Shown here: positions 8,346 through 18,796 of the stretch, piece after piece
Layout: each line of letters starts with the position of its first letter
How positions within the stretch are numbered: the first letter of the stretch is position 1
Source: Lentzea cavernae
GTDB lineage: Bacteria > Actinomycetota > Actinomycetes > Mycobacteriales > Pseudonocardiaceae
Length of the DNA stretch: 64,000 nt
Assembly: GCF_014653695.1 (NCBI RefSeq)
Contig: NZ_BNAR01000015.1
Span: 62,001-126,000 of the forward strand
Direction of reading: 5' to 3'
Program-made: the position numbers and the translations under genes
Notes under the pieces: model-generated
Seen by the model: only the letters and a program-made list of their open reading frames with translations
Database searches by the model: none
Told to the model about the DNA's origin: nothing

Positions 8346-8690
8346 TTACGGCACTTCGCGCTGACGACGGAGCTTGGCGAGAGCCTCTTCGAGGATCGCC
8401 TCGCCGTCCGCGTCGGAGCGCCGCTCCTTCACGTACGCAAGGTGCGTCTTGTAGGGCTCGTTGCGCGGAGGCGCGGGTGGCGTCTGCTCGTCACGACCTG
8501 CCGGCAGGCCGCAGCGCGGGCAGTCCCAGTTCTCCGGTACATCCGCGTCGACCGCGAAGGAAGGCCGGGACTCGTGACCGTTCGCGCACCAGTACGACAC
8601 CCGACGACGAGGCGCGGACTCGCCGCGCTCCGATTCGCCCATCGGGCCTGCGCCGACGCGGGTACCGCGAATCGCGTTACCACCGGACAT
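8346..8690 (-). CDS. rbpA: RNA polymerase-binding protein RbpA
   Basis: A 114-residue actinobacterial transcription factor that binds RNA polymerase and principal sigma factors and stabilises open complexes. The N-terminal flexible segment is followed by the RbpA core (V-S-Y-W-C-A-N-G-H-E-S about 32-42, W-D-C-P-R-C-G at 55-61) with paired cysteines, then the basic linker and the sigma-interaction domain (Y-K-T-H-L-A-Y-V-K-E-R-R-S, C-terminal helix E-E-A-L-A-K-L-R). The length is typical of the family. It sits 69 bp beyond secG on the same strand, the usual neighbourhood, and ends at a shared bidirectional terminator. RbpA is known to modulate rifampicin sensitivity. Confidence 0.96.
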   Translation of the reverse strand: MSGGNAIRGTRVGAGPMGESERGESAPRRRVSYWCANGHESRPSFAVDADVPENWDCPRCGLPAGRDEQTPPAPPRNEPYKTHLAYVKERRSDADGEAILEEALAKLRRQREVP

Positions 8691-8759
8691 CGACCGTTAC
8701 ACCCCCACCAAGTGGTTACTACCCCAAGCCCCTGAGGGCTTCTGCCGCTGAACGGAAGA

Positions 8760-8999
8760 TCAGGCTCCGGGGAGCTTGATCAGCAGCCCGATGCCCACGA
8801 TGGCGATGACCCAGATCGCGCCGACGAACAGAGTCAGGCGGTCGAGGTTCTTCTCGACAACGGAGGAACCGGACAGACTCGACTGCATACCGCCGCCGAA
8901 CAGCGAGGAAAGGCCGCCACCACGGCCGCGGTGCAACAGCACGAGCAGCACCAGCAGCACGCTGGAGACGATCAACAGGATCTGCAGGAACAGGATCAT
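8760..8999 (-). CDS. secG: Preprotein translocase subunit SecG
   Basis: A 79-residue inner-membrane subunit of the SecYEG channel. Two TM helices are visible: about 1-22 (F-L-Q-I-L-L-I-V-S-S-V-L-L-V-L-L-V-L-L) and 55-76 (L-F-V-G-A-I-W-V-I-A-I-V-G-I-G-L-L). Between them is the conserved Gly-rich cytosolic segment G-R-G-G-G-L-S-S-L-F-G-G-G. The ATG at 8999 is chosen over an upstream in-frame start because AGGAAG lies just before it and the protein then begins at the first TM helix. Position downstream of tpiA is the standard actinobacterial order. Confidence 0.95.
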   Translation of the reverse strand: MILFLQILLIVSSVLLVLLVLLHRGRGGGLSSLFGGGMQSSLSGSSVVEKNLDRLTLFVGAIWVIAIVGIGLLIKLPGA

Positions 9000-9173
9000 T
9001 TCTTCCTCGCTGTCAGGCAGCCGACGCCACAGAGTACCTGTTCGACTGCCGAACGTGTGCAACCAGTGGGATTAGGGAGTAAGTGCGCTGACCGCCCACC
9101 TTAGCCGCCGGTTTTCGGTGTTCAGCGAGACACCGGAACAACGGCCAGGGCAGGCGGTCGGCACTTGGTCAAC

Positions 9174-9962
9174 TTAGGGCAGCGGCCCGCCGGCAGCCAA
9201 TGCGCACAGCTTGGTGAATTCGTCGGCCTGAAGGCTGGCACCGCCGACAAGAGCACCGTCGACGTCCTTCTGCTGGATCAGTTCGCCGATGTTCGACGAC
9301 TTCACCGAACCGCCGTACAGCACGCGGACGACGGCGGCGGTCTCCTCGCCGTACTTCTCCGCGACGAACGAGCGGACCAGCGAGCACACCTCCTGCGCGT
9401 CGGCCGAGGAGGCGGTGCGACCGGTGCCGATGGCCCACACGGGCTCGTAGGCGAACACGATCTTGGCGACCTGCTCCGCGGTGAAGCCCTTGAGGCCGTC
9501 CTCCAGCTGCTGGCGCACCAGCTCCAGGTGGCCCTTGGCCTCGCGGACGTCCAGCTTCTCGCCGAAGCAGAAGATGGGCGTGACCTCGTTCGTCAGCGCC
9601 GCCTTGACCTTGGCGTTGATGATCGCGTCCGTCTCGCCGTGGTACTCGCGGCGCTCGGAGTGCCCGACGACCACGTAGTGGCAGCCGAGCTTGGCGATCA
9701 TCTTGCCGGAGATCTCACCGGTGTAGGCGCCGGACTCGTGCTGCGAGATGTCCTGCGCGCCGTACTTGATGAGCAGCTTGTCGCCGTCGACCAGCGTCTG
9801 GATGCTGCGGATGTCGACGAACGGGGGGAGAACGGCGACCTCGACCTTGGCGAAGTACTTCTCCGGGAGGGAGAAGGCGATCTTCTGCACGAGGCCGATG
9901 GCCTCGAGGTGGTTGAGGTTCATCTTCCAGTTGCCCGCGATGAGCGGGAGCCGGGCTGCCAT
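9174..9962 (-). CDS. tpiA: Triosephosphate isomerase
   Basis: A 262-residue glycolytic enzyme interconverting dihydroxyacetone phosphate and glyceraldehyde 3-phosphate. Active-site residues are all present: Asn11 and Lys13 in G-N-W-K-M-N, His101 in G-H-S-E-R-R, Glu173 in A-Y-E-P-V-W-A-I-G-T-G, and the phosphate loop L-Y-G-G-S-V. The start codon overlaps the pgk stop by one base (TGATG), so translation is coupled. It is third in the gap-pgk-tpiA operon. Confidence 0.97.
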   Translation of the reverse strand: MAARLPLIAGNWKMNLNHLEAIGLVQKIAFSLPEKYFAKVEVAVLPPFVDIRSIQTLVDGDKLLIKYGAQDISQHESGAYTGEISGKMIAKLGCHYVVVGHSERREYHGETDAIINAKVKAALTNEVTPIFCFGEKLDVREAKGHLELVRQQLEDGLKGFTAEQVAKIVFAYEPVWAIGTGRTASSADAQEVCSLVRSFVAEKYGEETAAVVRVLYGGSVKSSNIGELIQQKDVDGALVGGASLQADEFTKLCALAAGGPLP

Positions 9963-11155
9963 CAGGACTCCAAAACGCTGATGCCGGGGAGTTCCTTGCC
10001 TTCAAGGAACTCGAGAGACGCGCCACCACCGGTGGAGATGTGCGAGAAGCCGTCCTCGGGCAGACCCAGCGCACGCACCGCGGCAGCCGAGTCGCCGCCG
10101 CCGACGACGGTGAACGCCTCGGACTTCACGAGGGCCTCGGCGACGGCACGGGTGCCGCCGGCGTAGGTCTCGATCTCGAAGACGCCCATCGGGCCGTTCC
10201 AGAACACGGTCTTGGCGTCGGCGAGCTTCGACGCGAAGAGCTCGCGCGACTTCGGGCCGATGTCGAGGCCCATCTTGTCGGCGGGGATCTCGGAGGCCGA
10301 GACGACCTCGTGCTCGACGTTGCCGAACTCGGCCGTGACCAGCACGTCGACCGGCAGCACGAGCTCGACGCCGCGCTTCCCGGCCTCCGCGAGGAAGCCC
10401 TTGACCTGGTCGATCTGGTCTTCCTGCAGCAGCGACGTGCCGACCTCGTGGCCCTGGGCCCTGAGGAACGTGTACGCCATGCCGCCGCCGATGAGCAGCT
10501 TGTCGACCTTGGACAGCAGGTTCGCGATGACGCCGAGCTTGTCGGACACCTTCGACCCGCCGAGCGCCACGACGTACGGGCGCTCCAGGTCGTCGGTGAG
10601 CTTGCGCAGCACACCGAGCTCGGCCTCGACGAGACCGCCGACGTACGCGGGGAGCTTCTGCGCCACGTCGTAGACCGAGGCCTGCTTGCGGTGCACGACA
10701 CCGAAGCCGTCGGACACGAACGCGTCCGCGAACGAGGCGAGCTCGTCCGCGAGCTCCGCGCGCTCCGCGTCGACCTTCGAGGTCTCGCGGGCGTCGAAGC
10801 GGACGTTCTCCAGCATCACGACGCCACCGTCGGTCAGCGAGCCGACCACGGAGGTGGCGGACGGGCCGACGAGGTCGGAAGCGAGCGGGACCTCGGTGCC
10901 GAGCAGCTCACCGAGGCGAGCGGCGGCCGGGGCCAGGGAGAACTTGGGGTCCGGCTCACCCTTGGGGCGGCCGAGGTGAGCGGTGACGACCACGCGGGCG
11001 CCCGCGTCGGCGAGGGCCTTGATCGTCGGGACCGACGCGCGCACGCGGCCGTCGTCGGTGATCTTGTCTCCGTCGAGGGGGACGTTCAGGTCGGCGCGCA
11101 CGAGCACGCGCCGACCTGCGACACCCTCGGCGAGCAGGTCGCTGAGAGTCTTCAA
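9962..11155 (-). CDS. pgk: Phosphoglycerate kinase
   Basis: A 397-residue enzyme transferring phosphate from 1,3-bisphosphoglycerate to ADP. N-domain substrate motif R-V-L-V-R-A-D-L-N-V-P (about 16-26), H-L-G-R-P-K-G (about 60-66), and the C-domain nucleotide motif T-V-V-G-G-G-D-S-A-A-A near residue 350 followed by H-I-S-T-G-G-G-A-S-L-E-F. The length is normal. It lies 16 bp downstream of gap and overlaps tpiA by one base, forming one glycolytic transcription unit. Confidence 0.97.
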   Translation of the reverse strand: MKTLSDLLAEGVAGRRVLVRADLNVPLDGDKITDDGRVRASVPTIKALADAGARVVVTAHLGRPKGEPDPKFSLAPAAARLGELLGTEVPLASDLVGPSATSVVGSLTDGGVVMLENVRFDARETSKVDAERAELADELASFADAFVSDGFGVVHRKQASVYDVAQKLPAYVGGLVEAELGVLRKLTDDLERPYVVALGGSKVSDKLGVIANLLSKVDKLLIGGGMAYTFLRAQGHEVGTSLLQEDQIDQVKGFLAEAGKRGVELVLPVDVLVTAEFGNVEHEVVSASEIPADKMGLDIGPKSRELFASKLADAKTVFWNGPMGVFEIETYAGGTRAVAEALVKSEAFTVVGGGDSAAAVRALGLPEDGFSHISTGGGASLEFLEGKELPGISVLES

Positions 11156-11171
11156 CGTTCTGCTCCCGAAC

Positions 11172-12176
<1,005 letters not shown>

Positions 12177-12291
12177 GACTGACTCCTTGCGTTCAGCTTG
12201 GTAGGAACAAGCCCACCCTATCTGCCGAACTGCGTCCCTGGTCACAGGGATAGTGCGTATCTCTTGATCGAGCCAGAAAAATGGCCCCTGA

Positions 12292-12498
12292 TTAGGCCGT
12301 TCGGCGGCGCGAGGCGCGGAGCATCCAGAGGTACGCGCTCAGTTCCTCCGCCGCCTCCGCGGCGGTCCGGCAGGCCTCCGGACCGGTCTCCTGCGCTCCC
12401 CTCCCGACGACGGCCGTGATCCGCGCGAGCCACTCGTCCACGACGGGGCGGTCCTGGGGCGGTACGAGCGGGCTTCCTGGTCCGGTCTGCGCTGTCAT
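12292..12498 (-). CDS. Small hypothetical protein
   Basis: A possible 68-residue protein starting at ATG 12498, preceded by CGGGG. It has strongly GC-biased third positions and a helical, Ala/Glu-rich C-terminal half (E-A-C-R-T-A-A-E-A-A-E-E-L-S-A-Y-L-W-M-L-R-A) ending in a basic tail. No family recognised. It is divergent (89 bp) from the broken AfsR/LuxR-type regulator, so it might be a target of it. Confidence is limited by its size. Confidence 0.45.
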   Translation of the reverse strand: MTAQTGPGSPLVPPQDRPVVDEWLARITAVVGRGAQETGPEACRTAAEAAEELSAYLWMLRASRRRTA

Positions 12499-12586
12499 CC
12501 CCGGATCGTGCCGACGGCCGGGAGGTGCGTTCAATACGCAGAACAGCGGGTGTTACGGGCCGTTACGCGCCCGGTACGGTCGAGTC

Positions 12587-14930
12587 ATGACGGCCACCGC
12601 CGCCTGCGTGACATGCGGGAACCCGCTCACCGAGCCCGTCGCGGGGCGGCGCCACTGTTCCAACGCGTGCCGTCAGCGCGCCTACCGCGAACGCGCCTCC
12701 AGGCGGGAGGACTCCCCGCTCACCGAGGCGGTCCCGGCGCCGCTCGACACCTTCGTGGGCCGCCGCGAGGAGCTCGCCTCGCTGGCGCGCGGCGAGTCGC
12801 ACCGGCTCGTCTCGCTGGTCGGCCCGGCGGGCGGGCAAGACCAGGCTGGCCGTCCAGCACGTGCACAGACGCGCTGACCAGACGTGGTGGGTGGCGCTGG
12901 CGCCGGTGTCCGGCGCGGTCCAGGCGATCCACCACGCGGTCGGCGCGCACCCGTTGCCCCACCGGCCGGTGCTCGACGCGGTGGTCGCCGAGGTCGAGCG
13001 GCACCGGCGGCCGTTGCTCGTGCTCGACAACTGCGAGCACCTGCTGGCCGACGTCGCCGGCGTGGTGTCGGAGTTGCTGGCCCGCTGCCCGCGGTTGCGC
13101 GTCCTGGTGACGTCGCGGGAGCCGCTCCGCCTCGCCGGGGAACAGGTCTTCGCGGTCGGTGAGCTCACGCTGCCGGCCGCGGACGCCGACGTCGCCGAGG
13201 CGCTGCGCCACGACGCGGTGGCGCTGTTCCGCGACCGCGCCGTCTCGGTGGACCGCTCGTTCGAGGTGGACGCCGCGAACGTCGCCGACGTCGTGGCCGT
13301 GTGCCGTTCGCTGGACGGGATGCCGCTCGCCATCGAGCTGGCCGCCCGCCGCACCACCGTGCTCTCGCCCGCCGACGTCCTCGCCCGCCTGGGCGACCGG
13401 CTCGCGTTGCTGACCGGGCCGCGTGCCGCCGACGACCGGCACCGCACGCTGCGGACCGCGATCGGCTGGAGCTACGACCTGCTGTCCGAGGAGGAACAGG
13501 CCGCCTCCCGCCGCCTCGCGGTGCTGGGCGTGCCGTTCGACCTCGGGGTGGCGAGCGCGGTCTGCGGGGTTCCCGACGCCCTGGAGCTGCTCAGCGGCCT
13601 CGAGCAGAAGTCGCTGCTGGTCGCCGAACGGGCCGGCGGGCGCACGACGTTCCGCCAGCTCGAGTCGATCCGGCTCTACTGCCACGAGCGCGCCATCGCG
13701 CACGGGGATCTCTCTCTCGTGGCCGACCGTGTCGTCGAGTGGGTGTGTTCGGTCGTGGAGCCGGAGATCTCGTCGTTCTTCCCGTCGCCGCCCGTGGTGT
13801 TGCGCCTGGACCGCAACGTGGGCCTGCTGGACCTGGCCGTGGCCAGGACGGCGGCGACCGGCGACTGGTCGCGGCATGCGCTCGCGATCGTCGCGACGGC
13901 CTGGACGTCGACCCCGCGCGGCCCTCGCGGCGCCCCCACCGAGCTGCTGCACCAGGCCCTGTCGCGGCCGATGCCGCAGACCTACCGGAGCGTCCTCGCG
14001 GTGCTGGCCGCGATGCACCACAGGACGCGGGGCGGCTGGCACGCGACCCGGCGGTTCGCCGAGGAGTCGCTGGCGATCGAACGGGCCGACGGCCGCCGTC
14101 CGGGGACGACCGCCCGCGCGCTCGAGGTGCTCGCCTCCGCCGAGGCCCACACCGGTGATCCCGAACTGGCCTACCGGCTGTTCGACGAGGCCGCCGCGTT
14201 GCTGCGCGAGCCGGACGACAAGCTCGCGCGGGCCATCCTGCTGAACTCCTACGGCTGGACGTTGCTGCAGCACGGCTTCGCCGACCGGGCGGCTCCGCTG
14301 GTCCGCGAGGCGCTGACGCTCACCCGCCTGATCGGCCTGCCGCACATGCTGAACCCCGTCCTGCACACCGCGGGCGCGATCGCGTTGGCGCGCAAGAGCT
14401 TTCCCGAGGCCGTCGAACTGTTCCGCGAAGGCCTGCAGGCCGGCTCCGAGCACCCCGTGGACCAGTACTACGACCTGGAAGGGCTGGCGCTCGGCCTGCT
14501 CGGTGTGGGGTCCGACGACGAACGCGCGCTCTCGCTGCTGACGTCCGCCGCCGTCGTCCGCACCCGCTACGACTTCCGCGCCGAGCCGTACTGGCAGGCC
14601 CTGCTGGACGACGCGCGCGCCGTCTGCCGCGAGCGGATCAGCGCCGCACGACTGCGGGCGGCCGAGTCGACGGGCGAGCGGATGTCGTTGGCACAGGCCA
14701 TCTCCTACGCGCTGACCGCACAACCGCCCGCCGATTCCGACGGGGTGGTCTCCGCCCGCGAACGGCACGTGGCGACGCTGGTCGCGGAGGGGCTGACGAA
14801 CCGGCAGATCGGGCAGCGGCTCGGCATCTCACCGCACACCGTCGCCCGGCACGTCACGCACGCGCGGTCGAAGCTGGGGCTCCGGTCCCGCGCCCAGCTC
14901 GCCGTGTGGGCGGGCCGGCAGACCTCTTAG
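12587..14930 (+). pseudogene. AfsR/LuxR-type ATPase regulator, frameshifted in the Walker A motif
   Basis: Two frames together encode one regulator. Frame 1 (12587 to about 12833) holds an N-terminal zinc-finger-like segment (C-V-T-C-G ... C-S-N-A-C-R-Q-R-A-Y-R) and F-V-G-R-R-E-E-L, reaching S-L-V-G-P-A-G. Frame 2 (from 12834) continues G-K-T-R-L-A-V-Q-H-V and runs to 14930 with Walker B L-L-V-L-D-N-C-E-H, sensor V-T-S-R-E-P-L, a helical repeat region and a C-terminal LuxR HTH (L-T-N-R-Q-I-G-Q-R-L-G-I-S-P-H-T-V). At 12830-12836 a GPAGxGKT loop needs two more bases (or one fewer). The rest of frame 2 is intact with strong coding bias, so either the mutation is recent or it is a sequence error in a G-rich stretch. 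As written, the protein would truncate at 12877. Confidence 0.85.
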
Positions 14931-14933
14931 GCG

Positions 14934-15842
14934 TCACGGCAGGGGCATGTCGCGTTCGATCCAGTCGACGACGGACGGGCGGGAGGGACGCCAGCCGAGG
15001 GCACGGGCGCGGGTGGCGCGGACCCGGCTGTTGGCGCCGAGGGCGTAGCGGGCGAACCCCTCGCCCCACGCGGCACCGGCGGAGCGCAGGTCCCACGGCT
15101 CGATGGGCCCCAGGCCGAGGCGGCGGGCGATCGCCTCCCTGATCTCCGCGAACGAGGCGTCCGCACCGCCCTCCACGAAGTGGAACCCCGTGGCCGCGGG
15201 ATCGGTGAGGGCCAGGTGGTAGAGGTCGGCCACGTCGTCGACGTGCACGGTCGACCAGCGGTTGAGGCCGCGTCCGACCACCCGGACCACTCCGCTGCCG
15301 AGGGCTTGGCGGACCAGCGGCGGGATCAGCACGGTCTGCGGGCGGGGGCCCGTGCCGTTGCCGTAGATCAGCGAGTTGCACAGCACGACCGTGCGCAGCC
15401 CCGTGTCGCCGGCGTCGGTCACAGCGCGGTCGACGTCGTAGCGGGCACGCCGGACGGGGTGGTCGCCTGGGCTGAACGGCACGGCGTCGTCGAACACCGT
15501 GCCGGAGGCGCTGCGGCCCTGGGCGTCGTCACCGATCACGCTGGTGCCGCTGGTGTGGATCAGGACCTTCCCCGAGCCGCGCAACGCGCCGACGAAGGTG
15601 TCGACGGCGCCGCGGTGGTCGCTGTCGGCGGTGTTGACGACCGCGTCCGCCCGCCGGGCCTCCCGCTCGAGCAGGGCGACGTCGCCGAGGTCGCCGACGA
15701 CCGGCTCGATCCCCGCCGCGGCCAGAGCACCGGCCACGCCGGGGGTGCGGGTCAGACCGCGCACGGTGTGGCCGGCGCGGACCAGTCTCCGCGCGACGGC
15801 TCCGCCGATGTAGCCGCTCGCGCCCGTGAGGAAGACGTTCAT
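14934..15842 (-). CDS. NAD-dependent epimerase/dehydratase (extended SDR)
   Basis: A 302-residue Rossmann-fold oxidoreductase. The N-terminus has the extended-SDR nucleotide motif T-G-A-S-G-Y-I-G-G (6-14), then A-D-A-V-V-N-T-A-D-S. The active site looks atypical: Y-D-V-D-R-A matches only loosely the YxxxK pattern (no Lys at +4), placing it near the atypical SDR group. The ATG at 15842 is chosen because the protein then begins M-N-V-F-L-T-G-A-S-G. It ends 3 bp from the convergent regulator gene. Substrate unknown. Confidence 0.8.
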   Translation of the reverse strand: MNVFLTGASGYIGGAVARRLVRAGHTVRGLTRTPGVAGALAAAGIEPVVGDLGDVALLEREARRADAVVNTADSDHRGAVDTFVGALRGSGKVLIHTSGTSVIGDDAQGRSASGTVFDDAVPFSPGDHPVRRARYDVDRAVTDAGDTGLRTVVLCNSLIYGNGTGPRPQTVLIPPLVRQALGSGVVRVVGRGLNRWSTVHVDDVADLYHLALTDPAATGFHFVEGGADASFAEIREAIARRLGLGPIEPWDLRSAGAAWGEGFARYALGANSRVRATRARALGWRPSRPSVVDWIERDMPLP

Positions 15843-15936
15843 GCCGCGAGGCGTTCGTCGATCATGGTCCGACCGTGCCAGCCGTGCCGGAATCCCGGCC
15901 ACCTTCGTTGCCGTCGCGGCAACGGACAGCCGGTGG

Positions 15937-15961
15937 GGTGAGGGCCCGGAGAGCCCTCACC
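15937..15961 (-). terminator. Hairpin terminating the uvrC-whiA operon
   Basis: GGTGAGGGC and GCCCTCACC (9-bp perfect arms, 7-base loop) lie 6 bases past the whiA stop on the minus strand. Confidence 0.75.
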
Positions 15962-15966
15962 GCTGC

Positions 15967-16947
15967 TCAGACCTCGGCTTCGAGCATGTCCGCGGTGACC
16001 GCGGACTCGGTGTCCGGCAGTCCCAGGTCCTTGGCCCGCTTGTCCGCCATGGCCAGAAGACGCCTTATACGGCCTGCCACCGCGTCCTTGGTCATCTGCG
16101 GGTCCGACAGCTGGCCCAGCTCCTCGAGCGACGCCTGGCGGTGCGCGAGGCGCAGCTGACCGGCGGCGGCCAGGTGGTCCGGCGCCTCCGGGCCGAGGAT
16201 CTCGAGTGCCCGCGCCACCCGTGCGGCCGCCGCGACGGCCGCGCGGGCCGAGCGGCGCAGGTTCGCGTCGTCGAAGTTCGCCAGCCTGTTCGCGGTCGCG
16301 CGGACCTCACGCCGCATCCGGCGCTCTTCCCACGCCATCACGCTGTCGTGCGCGCCGAGCTTGGTCAGCATCGCCCCGATGGCGTCGCCGTCCCGTATCA
16401 CCACGCGCTCGGCCCCGCGGACCTCGCGCGACTTGGACGAGATGCCCATCCGGCGTGCCGCGCCGACCAGTGCCAGCGCCGCCTCCGGACCGGGGCAGGT
16501 GATCTCCAGCGACGAGCTGCGGCCCGGTTCGGTCAGCGAGCCGTGCGCCAGGAAGGCACCGCGCCACGCGGCCTCCGCGTCGCACACGCCACCGGACACC
16601 ACGGGCGCGGGCAGACCGCGCACCGGACGGCCGCGCGGGTCGAGCAGACCCGTCTGGCGGGCCAGTCCCTCGCCGTCCTTGACCACGCGGACGACGTACC
16701 GGGTGCCCTTGCGCAGGCCGTTGGACTGGATCGTGAAGACCTCGGCGTGGTGGCCGTAGAGCGCCTGGATCTCCTTGAGCAGCCTGCGGGCCGCGGATCC
16801 CAGGTCGAGCTCGGCCTCGACGACGACCCGGCCGGACACGATGTGCAGGCCGCCCGCGAACCTGAGCAGGGAGGACACCTCCGCGCGGCGGCAACAGGTC
16901 TTGGATACCGCGAGCCTGCTCAGCTCGTCCTTGACCGCCGACGTCAT
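15967..16947 (-). CDS. whiA: DNA-binding protein WhiA (sporulation/cell-division regulator)
   Basis: A 326-residue WhiA protein: N-terminal LAGLIDADG-homing-endonuclease-like region (E-V-S-S-L-L-R-F-A-G-G-L-H, G-A-F-L-A-H-G-S-L-T-E-P-G) and C-terminal HTH (A-S-L-E-E-L-G-Q-L ... M-T-K-D-A-V-A-G-R-I-R-R-L). In streptomycetes WhiA acts with WhiB to switch on division genes at sporulation. The ATG at 16947 (M-T-S-A-V-K-D-E-L) overlaps the yvcK stop by 4 bp. Last gene of the uvrC-rapZ-yvcK-whiA series. Confidence 0.96.
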   Translation of the reverse strand: MTSAVKDELSRLAVSKTCCRRAEVSSLLRFAGGLHIVSGRVVVEAELDLGSAARRLLKEIQALYGHHAEVFTIQSNGLRKGTRYVVRVVKDGEGLARQTGLLDPRGRPVRGLPAPVVSGGVCDAEAAWRGAFLAHGSLTEPGRSSSLEITCPGPEAALALVGAARRMGISSKSREVRGAERVVIRDGDAIGAMLTKLGAHDSVMAWEERRMRREVRATANRLANFDDANLRRSARAAVAAAARVARALEILGPEAPDHLAAAGQLRLAHRQASLEELGQLSDPQMTKDAVAGRIRRLLAMADKRAKDLGLPDTESAVTADMLEAEV

Positions 16948-17921
16948 CGCCACGGGCTCGTCCCTCCTGCTCCGGTCTCCTCGACCACTTGCCTCAGACA
17001 ACCGGCAAGCGCCTCCGGATCATGCCGTTCAGCGGCGTCCGGTGCGGCGATCTTCGCCAGATGCGTACGCGCACCCAGTGCCGAGGCGGCTCGCGTCAGC
17101 CGGTCCGGGGTGGGGACCGAGTCGACGTCGGCGATCACCGCGTCCACCTTCAGCTCGGGTGCGTGTTCGCAGACTACGTCCAAATGCCGCTCCGGAGAGA
17201 AACCAGCGGTTTCACCCGGTTGGGGGACGAGATTGAGCACCAGGACCTTCTTGGCACGCGTGCGGACCAGCGCGTCGTGCAGATCGGGCACCAGCAGATG
17301 CGGCAACACGCTGGTGAACCACGACCCCGGGCCGAGTAGCACGAGATCGGCGTCAAGTACAGCCTGTACTGCTTCCGGACAGCCGGCAGGTCGCCCGTTC
17401 GGGGCAGTCAGCCGGATGCGCCGCACCAGCCCCGGAGTGGTCGCGATGGCGACCTGGCCCCGAATGCGCCGCACGTCCGTCACGTCCTCGTCGAGGCCCA
17501 TGACGTCGGCCTCGATGTCGAGCGGGTCGTTCGACATCGGCAGCACCCTGCCCTTGACGCCGAGCAGCCTGCTCGTGAGGTCGAGCACCGCGACCGGGTC
17601 GCCGAGCTGCTCGAGCAGCCCGGCGATCACCAGGTTGCCGACCGCGTGCCCCGCGAGGGCCCCCGTGCCGCCGAACCGGTGCTTGAACAACGACGTCCAG
17701 CGCTGGCTGGCCTCGTCCTCCCCCGCCAGCGCCGCCATGGCCTTGCGCAGGTCACCCGGCGGCAGCAGGTCCGACAGCTCACGCCGCAGACGTCCCGAGG
17801 AACCCCCGTCGTCCGCGACGGTCACCACGGCCGTCACGTCGTCGGTGACCTTCCTCAGCGCGGTCAGCGTCGCGTGCAGCCCGTGCCCGCCGCCCAAAGC
17901 AACAGCTTTCAACTTCGTCAC
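16944..17921 (-). CDS. yvcK: YvcK/CofD-like gluconeogenesis factor
   Basis: A 325-residue CofD/UPF0052 family protein. In Bacillus and mycobacteria it binds UDP-sugars and links carbon metabolism to cell-wall synthesis. Motifs: V-A-L-G-G-G-H-G-L near the N-terminus, V-V-T-V-A-D-D-G-G-S-S-G-R-L-R (about 34-48), and D-L-V-L-L-G-P-G-S-W-F-T-S-V-L-P in the middle. It overlaps rapZ and whiA by 4 bp each, so the three are translationally coupled. Confidence 0.95.
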   Translation of the reverse strand: MTKLKAVALGGGHGLHATLTALRKVTDDVTAVVTVADDGGSSGRLRRELSDLLPPGDLRKAMAALAGEDEASQRWTSLFKHRFGGTGALAGHAVGNLVIAGLLEQLGDPVAVLDLTSRLLGVKGRVLPMSNDPLDIEADVMGLDEDVTDVRRIRGQVAIATTPGLVRRIRLTAPNGRPAGCPEAVQAVLDADLVLLGPGSWFTSVLPHLLVPDLHDALVRTRAKKVLVLNLVPQPGETAGFSPERHLDVVCEHAPELKVDAVIADVDSVPTPDRLTRAASALGARTHLAKIAAPDAAERHDPEALAGCLRQVVEETGAGGTSPWR

Positions 17922-18796
17922 TCACGTCCCAGATCCCTGTGCACGACCTTCACGGCCATGCCGTCCTCGCTCGCCAGCCGCCCGGCCAGCTCTTCGCTCA
18001 GGGCCACACTGCGGTGCTTGCCGCCGGTGCAGCCGATCGCGAGCGTCAGGTAGCGCTTGCCCTCACGCCGGTACCCGGCCCCGATGAGCCTGAGGAGCTC
18101 GTGGTACCGATCAAGGAACTCGTCAGCGCCCTCCTGGGACAGCACGTAGTTGCGCACCTCACCATCCAGACCCGTCTGCTCGCGCAGCTCGGGGATCCAG
18201 AACGGGTTCGGCAGGAACCGCACGTCCATGACGAGGTCGGCGTCCATCGGCAGCCCGTACTTGTAGCCGAAGCTCAGCACCGTGACCCTGGTCCTGGTGG
18301 CCGCCTCGGTGCCGAACGAGTCCTCGATCTTGGCCCGCAGCTGGTGGATGGAGAGCGCACTGGTGTCGAGCACCAGGTCGGCCTCCTGCTTGAGCGGCGT
18401 GAGCAGGATCCGCTCGGCCTCGATGCCGTCCTGCAACCGCCCGTCCCCCTGCATCGGGTGACCGCGGCGCACCGCCTCGAACCGCCGGATCAGCACGGCG
18501 TCGGTGGCCTCGAGGAAGAGCACCCGCGGCTTGTACCCGCGCGCGTCGAGGTCCTTGATGATGGCGGCCAGGTCCTCGGTGAACGCGCGGCTGCGCACGT
18601 CCATCACGACGGCGACCCTGGTGATGGCCCCGCGCGCCTGGGCGCCGAGCTCGACCATGGTGGCGATGAGTTCCGGGGGCAGGTTGTCCACGACGAACCA
18701 GCCGAGGTCCTCCAGGCACTTGGCCGCGGTGCTGCGGCCCGCACCGGACAGCCCGGTCACCACGGCGACTTCGATGCCGGACTTCTCCGCGTTCAC
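17918..18796 (-). CDS. rapZ: RNase adapter RapZ family P-loop protein
   Basis: A 292-residue nucleotide-binding protein (YvcJ/RapZ). Walker A reads G-L-S-G-A-G-R-S-T (15-23), with Arg in place of Lys as is usual in actinobacterial members. Then G-W-F-V-V-D-N-L-P-P-E-L and the C-terminal G-C-T-G-G-K-H-R-S-V. In E. coli RapZ controls glmZ sRNA decay; in actinobacteria the role is less clear, with links to cell-wall precursor control. First of the coupled rapZ-yvcK-whiA trio, separated from uvrC by an unusual 0.58-kb gap. Confidence 0.95.
   Translation of the reverse strand: MNAEKSGIEVAVVTGLSGAGRSTAAKCLEDLGWFVVDNLPPELIATMVELGAQARGAITRVAVVMDVRSRAFTEDLAAIIKDLDARGYKPRVLFLEATDAVLIRRFEAVRRGHPMQGDGRLQDGIEAERILLTPLKQEADLVLDTSALSIHQLRAKIEDSFGTEAATRTRVTVLSFGYKYGLPMDADLVMDVRFLPNPFWIPELREQTGLDGEVRNYVLSQEGADEFLDRYHELLRLIGAGYRREGKRYLTLAIGCTGGKHRSVALSEELAGRLASEDGMAVKVVHRDLGRE

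Noticed and set aside
12720..14768. 682-codon minus-strand frame opposite the AfsR/LuxR-type regulator
   Set aside because: It is the antisense shadow of the strongly biased regulator frame; no recognisable motif.
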